Of a stretch of DNA of 64,000 nt, positions 57,103 to 64,000 are shown in pieces. The translations under genes were made by a program, and so were the position numbers. Positions within the stretch are counted from its first letter, which is position 1, and each line of letters begins with the position of its first letter. The stretch is from an uncultured Draconibacterium sp. (lineage in GTDB: Bacteria; Bacteroidota; Bacteroidia; Bacteroidales; Prolixibacteraceae). The stretch lies in assembly GCF_963677155.1 (NCBI RefSeq), contig NZ_OY781884.1, positions 1,482,501 through 1,546,500 on the forward strand, in the 5' to 3' direction. Below the pieces are notes generated by a model that was not told where the DNA came from, did not search any database, and worked only from the letters and a program-made list of their open reading frames with translations.

Positions 57103-59940
57103 CTAAACAGAAAGCATAACATCGGTAAGCGAATCCTCCGGGTCCAGATTGAGCTTTTTTCTTAATTTATAACGGTGGTTTTCAACGCCACGAATTGAAA
57201 TCCCCAGCAAAGGAGCAATTTCCTTCGACGATAAATTCATCCGTAAATAAGCACAAAGTTGAAGGTCGCTCGAAGTAAGATCGGGGTATTTGTTTTTCAT
57301 TTTCTGAAAGAACTGTTCGTGTGCCCGCTCAAAATTATTTTCAAATATCTGGCGGTCGTCGCGACTCGAAATATTCTCGTCTATTTTATTATTGAGATAA
57401 TTGTAATATTTATCCGGATAACGCGATCCCAACTCGTTCTTCTGTTTTCTCACAATATTCTTTAAATCAAGCAAAAACTCATTCTTCCGAATAATCGCCA
57501 TTGTTGAACTTGCCAACTCCTTGCTCTTAAATCGTACTTCGTCTCGCAGTTTATCATTCCTCAGCCGTATAATTTCGCGTTCACGTTTTTCAAGTCGCAG
57601 CTGCTCTTTTTTTCGTGTTTGTTTCACTCCCCACCTTCGGAACAACAAAAGTGCACCAATTAAAATGAACATGTAAATGAATATGGCAAATTTTGAGGCC
57701 AATAGTGGTGGAAGAATTTCAAAATCAAAAGTATAACTCTGGCTTTCCTTACCCCAAATATCAACAGCTTTTACCTGTAACTGGTATTCTCCTCTCGGCA
57801 ATCTTTCAAACTGAAATTCGGGGTCGATTACGCTTTCCGACCAATCTTGATGCAAGCCTTGCAAAAAATACTTGTACGATACAGGAAATTCATTGAGCAT
57901 TGGAAAAGAAAACCTGAATTTTATGTTATTGAGTGTGTTTTTTATCTCAGGGTCATTGGTGTTAAGTGGCAAAAATACCGATTTCTCGCCATTACTTTGC
58001 AGCTCAATGGTTCTCACCTCTGGCGCGTACCGCCCAACCATACTTGTGGCTGAATCGCTTACCGAAGCATCAAGAAAAGCCAGACCATTTTGCAGGCACA
58101 AAATGCCCGTGTATTGATTTACAGGAAGTATATTTTCGAAACCTTCAACCAACAACGGATCTCTAAACAGCGAAGTTGGAAACTCTTTTATCAGTTTTAC
58201 ATCGCTTTGTATAATGGAGAACAAACCAACTGATGCTGGTTCGATAAACCAGTAATAATTATTGGGCGCTTTTATTATTCGATTGGCAGCTGCATATTTT
58301 CCCAAATTTGCATTTAAAGTATCATAAGGAATAATAGAATTGGTAAGATCATCGTAAGTAAATAACTTTTCACCGGTAGAAAATACAATACGTTTTTCAA
58401 TTTTAAAAACATGTATAGAATGGTCTTTTCCAAATGTATCCTCCCCGAAATACTCAGGTTCGCCCACTGCTTTTGTACGTTCCTCATCCACCTGAATTTT
58501 AAATATTCCGCGATGCATATGGCTGCCCCAGATATTTCCTAAATGATCAAATTCAATATAACGAATCAGGTTACTAAAATTCTCGATGTAATTCCGGAAC
58601 TCTATTCCCTCAGTAGTTTTAATGTATACAATTATGCGGTTGTACGTAGATTGTAAAAGCAAATCGGGATGAAAAGGATCCTGTACGAAATTGAACGCTC
58701 CTCCTTCTGATGAAATTACTCTTTTCTTCCGATTCTTTAGAGCAAAACTGCCCTGATTGTGTCCAATTAATAGCTCGTCGTCAACTACTTTCAAATCCCA
58801 TATCTGATCCTGTGTCCCCTGAACAAGTTTTATTTCAGTGTTAGCCAAATCAAGCGATCCTTCAAACAAACCCTGATTAGTGCCAAGGTATAATTTGTTC
58901 TCGAAAATGGCAGTGGAGTAAATAGCCCCCGCGCCCGGCAACTTCTTAACCACAAAACTTTTCTTGTGGTTGTTGCTTACAAAACCAATCCCGATATCAA
59001 GCGCCAACCAGAAATTCTGTCTCTCATCGCTCGCAATACCTAACACTGTATTGTTCGGAAGACCATTCCTTGTATTTACTCTTGTTAACAGCTTTCCATC
59101 CCGATCAAAAATGACAATACCATCGACAAGCGAACCAATTATTATTTGGCCGTTATGTGTACGATACCCTCTGTTTAGTTCGTTATCAACAAAATAAGAA
59201 GTCCATTCTTCATTCCACTGTTTCAGTGCATTGCCATCCCAAAGAAAACCCCCCCTGTCGGCTGTACCAATAAGCAGGTTCTCGTTGTCGGCAGAAATAA
59301 TAAATTTAACTGTTGTTCCGATTAACGCATCATCGAATATAATTCGTTCTACATTATCGTTTTCAACTTGCCATATTCCATTATCCCTGACAGAAACCAA
59401 AACACGATCGTTTACCTTATTCATTACCGAAATCCCCCCATCAAGATGCAGAGAGAAAACACTATCGTTATGGTAGGTAAGTATATTGCCAAACGATTGA
59501 AAATAGACATAATCTTCTTTAACCGCAATGTTCCAGAATTCCAGATTCGGGTTCTGCTCAAAAAACTCTTCCGCTTTCGGATTCAGCGAAGTGTATTCGA
59601 GTTTGCCGGTTGAAGTTGCTTTCCAAAAACCCAGCTCCATATATCCGCCGGTATAAACAACCGAGTCGCCTACTGCTTTTACCGAGCGCACAATGGTATT
59701 GTTGGGCAGCCGGTTCATTGTCCAGTTGGTTCCATCGAAAGACAGAAGCCCCGAATGATTGGCAAAATAAACAATACCGTTATTGGCAATGCTAACGCTC
59801 CAGTTTTGCCGGGCTCCTTTATAAATGGTTTGGTCGAATTTTACCACTCCCGGTTCCTCTTCGAAAGCCAGAGAAGTATTAGCCCAAATAACCAAAAAGA
59901 TGATGCCAATGATTGATTTTGTTTCGTTTTTAAACATCAA
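57103..59940 (-). CDS. Propeller-sensor membrane regulator with LuxR-type DNA-binding domain
   Basis: 945-residue protein that senses a ligand outside and binds DNA inside. It has an N-terminal signal or anchor, two propeller-like repeat regions (about 40-330 and 340-680, with motifs such as NGIVYFANHSGLLSFDGTNW), a triple-tyrosine (Y_Y_Y) Ig-like domain (about 690-760), one membrane helix (FAIFIYMFILIGALLLF), a coiled coil, and a LuxR helix-turn-helix ending (LTSSDLQLCAYLRMNLSSKEIAPLLG). Unlike hybrid two-component systems it has no histidine kinase or receiver. It is divergent from susC, so it probably controls that locus. Confidence 0.9.
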   Translation of the reverse strand: MMFKNETKSIIGIIFLVIWANTSLAFEEEPGVVKFDQTIYKGARQNWSVSIANNGIVYFANHSGLLSFDGTNWTMNRLPNNTIVRSVKAVGDSVVYTGGYMELGFWKATSTGKLEYTSLNPKAEEFFEQNPNLEFWNIAVKEDYVYFQSFGNILTYHNDSVFSLHLDGGISVMNKVNDRVLVSVRDNGIWQVENDNVERIIFDDALIGTTVKFIISADNENLLIGTADRGGFLWDGNALKQWNEEWTSYFVDNELNRGYRTHNGQIIIGSLVDGIVIFDRDGKLLTRVNTRNGLPNNTVLGIASDERQNFWLALDIGIGFVSNNHKKSFVVKKLPGAGAIYSTAIFENKLYLGTNQGLFEGSLDLANTEIKLVQGTQDQIWDLKVVDDELLIGHNQGSFALKNRKKRVISSEGGAFNFVQDPFHPDLLLQSTYNRIIVYIKTTEGIEFRNYIENFSNLIRYIEFDHLGNIWGSHMHRGIFKIQVDEERTKAVGEPEYFGEDTFGKDHSIHVFKIEKRIVFSTGEKLFTYDDLTNSIIPYDTLNANLGKYAAANRIIKAPNNYYWFIEPASVGLFSIIQSDVKLIKEFPTSLFRDPLLVEGFENILPVNQYTGILCLQNGLAFLDASVSDSATSMVGRYAPEVRTIELQSNGEKSVFLPLNTNDPEIKNTLNNIKFRFSFPMLNEFPVSYKYFLQGLHQDWSESVIDPEFQFERLPRGEYQLQVKAVDIWGKESQSYTFDFEILPPLLASKFAIFIYMFILIGALLLFRRWGVKQTRKKEQLRLEKREREIIRLRNDKLRDEVRFKSKELASSTMAIIRKNEFLLDLKNIVRKQKNELGSRYPDKYYNYLNNKIDENISSRDDRQIFENNFERAHEQFFQKMKNKYPDLTSSDLQLCAYLRMNLSSKEIAPLLGISIRGVENHRYKLRKKLNLDPEDSLTDVMLSV

Positions 59941-60244
59941 TTATTTCTGATTTAACAAATGATAAATGAATACAATTCCTCTATTTTCTACTCCAAACCC
60001 CATATTTTACGAAATAAATAAAATTAAATGTACAAAAAAATAAAAACAAAACACGAACGAACAATCGTTTTAAACCCTGTATTTCACCACTTTACAATTA
60101 CTGTCTTTTATACAGGATGAGGTAATCATGAGGTTGCAAAAGCGATTCACTTTCGCCGAAAGTATCAATAGTGTATTTATTTGATTGTTTTCTGCCTTGT
60201 CGTCGCCGTAACTTTGACATCAAACTAATTCAAATTTTAAAGTT
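59941..60244. other. Divergent regulatory region of the Sus-like locus
   Basis: 304 bases between the regulator and susC. It contains an inverted repeat CCTGTAT ... ATACAGG (60076-60116, 27-base spacer) that could be an operator, and the susC promoter at 60209. No gene is seen. Confidence 0.55.
60209..60216 (+). promoter_or_regulatory. susC promoter -7 element
   Basis: TAACTTTG, an exact TAnnTTTG match, 28 bases before the susC ATG. An ATTG at 60184-60187 is a possible -33 element with a slightly long spacer. Confidence 0.6.
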
Positions 60245-63200
60245 ATGCGAAAAACATTCTTTATTGTATTTCTCCTTTTTTCGTTTTCAACCCTATTTGC
60301 GCAAGATAGAATTTCTATCTCCGGATCAGTGGTTGATGCAAATGGAATAACTCTACCGGGAGTATCCGTTTTGGAAAAAGGTACAACTAACGGAGTTGTT
60401 ACAAACATCGACGGCAATTACACATTGTCGGTAAAACAGGGAGCCACTGTAGTTTTTAGTTACATTGGTTTTCTCTCACAGGAAATAAAACCACAACAAT
60501 CAGGTACCATCAACATTCAATTACAAGAAGATGTAGTCGGCCTTGAGGAAGTGGTTGTGGTTGGTTACGGATCGATGAAGAAGGCCGATCTTACTTCTTC
60601 CATTTCCACTCTCAAATCAGATGAACTGGTAAAAACGCCAGCCGGACAAGCTATGCAATCGTTGCAAGGAAAAGTTGCTGGGGTACAAATTGTAAACTCC
60701 GGATCTCCCGGTAGTTCACCAACAGTTCGTATCCGGGGTATCGGATCATTTCCGGGGAGCAGTAATTCATCCCCATTGTATGTTGTTGACGGAATGTATT
60801 TCGACAATATCGACTTTCTTAACCCATCGGATATTGAAACCTTATCAGTGTTAAAAGATGCATCAGCATCGGCAATTTATGGTGTTAGGGCAGCAAACGG
60901 TGTGGTACTCATTACCACTAAAAAGGGTTCGTTAAATACACAAACCAGTATCACCTACGAAGGATACTACGGTATTCAGGTTCCGCAAAACGTAATGCAA
61001 ATGGCCAACGCCGAACAGTTTGTTAATTACATCTACCAAATTGACCAGCAAACAGAATTTGAAAATCCCAACGAACATATTGTCGACTATGGTTACATTC
61101 AAAATGCTTTCCAGCGTTATGGGCGCAGCCGTGTAAACCCGAACGTACCCAACGTTAATACCGATTGGTATGCCGAAATCATGAAATCGCATGCCCGCCA
61201 GCAAAACCACTCAGTTTCAGTTTTGGGAGGTAACGATAAAACTTCTTACTCAATAGGCGTAAATTACTACGACCAGGAAGGTTTATTGGAAGCTGAAGAT
61301 TCGTACAAAAGAATGAATATTCGAACCTCAATCGATCACCAGGCAAACAACTGGCTAAAAACTGGAGTTAACTTTAATGTTAGTAACGGAACTCGCTGTG
61401 TTGCCAACAATGCTGCCTGGTTTAGTGCTTACCATGCCGTGCCGATTTTACCCGTTTACGACCAACAAAATTACGACGATTTAGTAGCACAAGGAATTGA
61501 TTACCCCAGTAATTTTTCAAGTGCACAATTATTGGATTACCGTGGTTCGCAAAACCCGTTCCTAAGTTTGGCTTATAACGATTCGCGTCAGGATATCAGA
61601 AAAATACTTGCCGGTATTTATGCAGAAGTGGACTTACTACCGAATATTCTGACATTCAAAAGTGCTTACAATTCGTCAATGATGTTTTTAAAATCAAGAA
61701 GTGTTGGAATTCCATACTATATTGACAACTCAACAAACCGTCAGTTGTCAACTATATCTTCATCAAGAACAACTGATGTAAATCATTTCTTCGATAACAC
61801 ATTAACATACACCGACAGTTTTGGCGACCACAACATTACCGCAATGGCCGGCATGTCGTACCGCGACGAGTGGTATGATTACCTGGGCGGTTCGGCAGAA
61901 GATATTCCGTTGAACGAAAATGCATGGTACATAAACCAGTCGCAGTCGGAAGCATCAAAACAAGTGGGCGATAACGGAGAGCGCTTGTATGGAGTTTCCT
62001 ATTTCGGACGTGTTTCGTACAACTACGATAACAAATACATTGCTTACTTCACCATCCGCCAGGAAGGAACACAAAAGTACCAGGAGAAATGGGGTACTTT
62101 CCCTGCCTTTGGTTTAGGATGGGTAGTTACCGAAGAGAGTTTTATGGAAAATGTTGGCTTTCTTAACTACCTGAAATTAAGAGGAGGTTGGGGAAAACTA
62201 GGAAATGATAAAATTGCCCGTCAGGATGGAGCAAACACTACTAATCCGGTATACCTAGCTATCGACGATATGCAGGTTGACGGAACAACCACAACCAGTA
62301 CATTTGGCTATTTGGGTTGGGAAACCGTCACCGGAACAAACGTTGGCTTAAACGCCGAATTATTTGACAACCGTTTAACCATTGATGCCGACTACTTTGT
62401 CCGCGACACCGAAGATGCAGCTATTCCGGTAAGTTTAAAATTACAATCGGGAAGCGTTTTGCGTAACGTTGGAACAATCCGAAACTCAGGATTGGAACTG
62501 GCAGTTACCTGGAGAAACGAAATTAACAAAGACTTTAGCTACACTTTTGGCGGTAACATCTCAACACTGAAAAACGAAGTACGCGACCTTTACGGGCAAA
62601 CGTATATTAACGGAGGTTCGGCTGAATTCAGACAACGCTCTCAGGTGGGTGAGCCGCTGCTTTCGTTCTATGGTTACGAAGTTGCCGGAGTTTACCAAAA
62701 CGATGCTGAAATTAGTGCCGATCCTGTTGCTGTTGCCAACTCGTTGGTTCCCGGCGATTTCAAATTTGTCGATCAGAACAACGACGACGTAATCAACGAC
62801 GACGACAAAGTTTTCCTTGGCTCGTACATTCCAACATTCAATTACGGTGGATTTATCGGAGTGAATTATAAGGATTTTGAATTCTCGATGAATATTATGG
62901 GACAAACCGGAAATAAAATTCTGAACCGTAAACGTGGCGAAATTATCTGGACAAACGATACCAATATCGATGCCGATTTGTCCAAGGGATTATGGACAGG
63001 CGAAGGAACATCAAACAAATATCCATCGGCTTCGGCACTGCGCCGCGGATGGAACCAGAACTTTAGCGATTACCTGGTTGAAGACGGAAACTTCTTCCGC
63101 ATCCAGAATATTCAGCTGGCCTACAATATTGATGGCAAAAAACTGTTTGGCGCGGGAATGCCCGATGCCCGGGTCTTTGTAACTGCAGAAAAGCCGCTTA

Positions 63201-63307
63201 CCGTATTTAAATACAACGGATTTAATCCGGAGGTTGACAACGGTATCGACCGTCAGTTTTATCCGGTTCCGGCCGTTTATACAATTGGGGTAAATCTAAA
63301 ATTCTAA
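60245..63307 (+). CDS. SusC/RagA-family TonB-dependent outer-membrane receptor
   Basis: 1020-residue TonB-linked transporter for oligosaccharides or peptides. It has a signal peptide (cleavage after about residue 19, LFAQ), an N-terminal carboxypeptidase-regulatory-like domain (about 25-100: ISGSVVDANGITLPGVSVLEKGT), the SusC signature VVVGYGSMKKADLTSSIS, a plug domain (about 110-230, with VRIRGIGSF and SASAIYGVRAANGVVLITTKKG) and a beta-barrel ending in VYTIGVNLKF. It pairs with the SusD-like lipoprotein 12 bases downstream. The substrate is not known from this window. Confidence 0.95.
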   Translation: MRKTFFIVFLLFSFSTLFAQDRISISGSVVDANGITLPGVSVLEKGTTNGVVTNIDGNYTLSVKQGATVVFSYIGFLSQEIKPQQSGTINIQLQEDVVGLEEVVVVGYGSMKKADLTSSISTLKSDELVKTPAGQAMQSLQGKVAGVQIVNSGSPGSSPTVRIRGIGSFPGSSNSSPLYVVDGMYFDNIDFLNPSDIETLSVLKDASASAIYGVRAANGVVLITTKKGSLNTQTSITYEGYYGIQVPQNVMQMANAEQFVNYIYQIDQQTEFENPNEHIVDYGYIQNAFQRYGRSRVNPNVPNVNTDWYAEIMKSHARQQNHSVSVLGGNDKTSYSIGVNYYDQEGLLEAEDSYKRMNIRTSIDHQANNWLKTGVNFNVSNGTRCVANNAAWFSAYHAVPILPVYDQQNYDDLVAQGIDYPSNFSSAQLLDYRGSQNPFLSLAYNDSRQDIRKILAGIYAEVDLLPNILTFKSAYNSSMMFLKSRSVGIPYYIDNSTNRQLSTISSSRTTDVNHFFDNTLTYTDSFGDHNITAMAGMSYRDEWYDYLGGSAEDIPLNENAWYINQSQSEASKQVGDNGERLYGVSYFGRVSYNYDNKYIAYFTIRQEGTQKYQEKWGTFPAFGLGWVVTEESFMENVGFLNYLKLRGGWGKLGNDKIARQDGANTTNPVYLAIDDMQVDGTTTTSTFGYLGWETVTGTNVGLNAELFDNRLTIDADYFVRDTEDAAIPVSLKLQSGSVLRNVGTIRNSGLELAVTWRNEINKDFSYTFGGNISTLKNEVRDLYGQTYINGGSAEFRQRSQVGEPLLSFYGYEVAGVYQNDAEISADPVAVANSLVPGDFKFVDQNNDDVINDDDKVFLGSYIPTFNYGGFIGVNYKDFEFSMNIMGQTGNKILNRKRGEIIWTNDTNIDADLSKGLWTGEGTSNKYPSASALRRGWNQNFSDYLVEDGNFFRIQNIQLAYNIDGKKLFGAGMPDARVFVTAEKPLTVFKYNGFNPEVDNGIDRQFYPVPAVYTIGVNLKF

Positions 63308-63319
63308 ACACTTTAAGAC

Positions 63320-64000
63320 ATGAAGAAGAAACTTTTAATAAAATATTTTGCACCCGCACTAGTAAGCGGGATGCTATTGGTGTCGGGAACTGGATGCACC
63401 GACAAACTGGATCAACCTTTTGAGAACGAATCGTTTACCAGCGACGTGGATTACACCATTGACGAGAATATGATTTTGCCATTAATGGGAGCCTATCAGG
63501 GTTTATACACCCGCTCGTGGGAAGAGCCGTTAACGCTGGGAATTCGTGGCGACGATGTAAATGCTGCAGGCGACCAGGTTCCGATGCAGGAACAGGATAA
63601 TTACATATACCAGGCCAGCCACTGGAATCCAAACTCAGTGTGGCAGCTGCACTACAACGACATTGTAAATACATTTACTGCAATCGAAGAGATTAACAAG
63701 TACCGTGAAGCATCTGGAAACGATGCAATGGCCGATCAATACATTGCCGAATGTCGTGTAATGCGTGCTTACCTCTACCTAAACCTTGCACGAACTTTTG
63801 GTGGTTGTATCATTATCGACGAGTTGGATAATATCCAAAATACACCGGTAAGCAACAAAGCAAGGGTAATGCAGTATATTGTTGACGAAATGACTGACGC
63901 AATTCCAAACCTTGCTGATGTTCACCCGAACAAACGTACTGATATTCCGGGAGGAATGACGACTTACACGGCCTATGCAATTCAAGCTTTGGCTTACCAG
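63320..64000 (+). CDS. SusD/RagB-family lipoprotein, 5' part
   Basis: Partial gene, open to the window edge (227 codons). It begins with ATG at 63320, 12 bases after susC. The lipobox ends at Cys26 (SGTGC), followed by the SusD N-terminal region (QGLYTRSWEEPLTLGIRGDD) and a TPR-like segment with ECRVMRAYLYLNLARTFGG, typical of SusD. It would bind the glycan on the cell surface and hand it to SusC. Confidence 0.92.
   Translation, partial: MKKKLLIKYFAPALVSGMLLVSGTGCTDKLDQPFENESFTSDVDYTIDENMILPLMGAYQGLYTRSWEEPLTLGIRGDDVNAAGDQVPMQEQDNYIYQASHWNPNSVWQLHYNDIVNTFTAIEEINKYREASGNDAMADQYIAECRVMRAYLYLNLARTFGGCIIIDELDNIQNTPVSNKARVMQYIVDEMTDAIPNLADVHPNKRTDIPGGMTTYTAYAIQALAYQ

Overview
The window looks like a chromosomal segment of an anaerobic or facultative member of the Bacteroidota, most likely near Marinilabiliales/Prolixibacteraceae. 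The visible grounds are: promoter matches of the Bacteroidota type (TTTG-N19-TAnnTTTG), a short RpoD of about 286 residues without region 1.1, a SusC/SusD pair, many lipoproteins, RibF/PrmC/LpxK/LpxH of Bacteroidota type, and a nitrogenase set of the clostridial/anaerobe kind. The genus is inference only.

Layout. 1-4134: an rRNA operon on the minus strand (16S, tRNA-Ile(GAT), tRNA-Ala(TGC), first ~1.25 kb of 23S) with three evenly spaced tandem promoters upstream of 16S. 4135-19783: a minus-strand nitrogen-fixation island read in the order nifH, nifI1, nifI2, nifD, nifK, nifE, nifN, nifB, a nifX-like gene, a thioredoxin-like 2Fe-2S ferredoxin, nifV, a porin, a HEPN-like small protein, then modA, modB, modC. 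19784-20282: the nifH control region, with a near-consensus -24/-12 sigma54 promoter and two 18-bp palindromes exactly 100 bp apart. 20283-26534: a MarR regulator and a tripartite RND efflux operon. 26535-26999: six exact 42-bp tandem units, open on both strands. 27000-29118: a GNAT acetyltransferase and a NifA-like sigma54 activator.

29348-43868 is mostly housekeeping: glycosyltransferase, dihydroorotase, RmuC, Ung, a KAS III-like enzyme, LpxH, a TlpA-like lipoprotein without CXXC, RibF, an EEP nuclease, PrmC, RibD and cardiolipin synthase. 44189-45775 is an apparently intact IS3-family element. 45790-57023 continues with a PLP-dependent dehydratase, PrsW, SMP-30, purine nucleoside phosphorylase, LpxK, SppA, FolK, HflX, two TonB paralogues, tRNA-Ala(GGC) and the primary sigma factor. 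57103-64000 is the start of a glycan-uptake locus: a propeller sensor/LuxR regulator divergent from susC and a partial susD.

How it fits together. The nif-mod island joins the nitrogenase subunits (H, D, K), the cofactor scaffold and assembly proteins (E, N, B, X-like), homocitrate supply (NifV), molybdate uptake (ModABC, perhaps with the porin), a possible electron carrier, and post-translational ammonium control (NifI1/NifI2). The NifA-like activator, about 7.8 kb away beyond the efflux operon, is the obvious candidate to drive the sigma54 promoter of nifH. Several intercistronic gaps carry long imperfect hairpins, which could tune the strongly unequal expression that nif proteins need. No entirely new multi-gene system was recognised. 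The strongest candidates for something undescribed are the nifH operator pair, the HEPN-like/porin insertion between nifV and modABC, and the 42-bp repeat tract.
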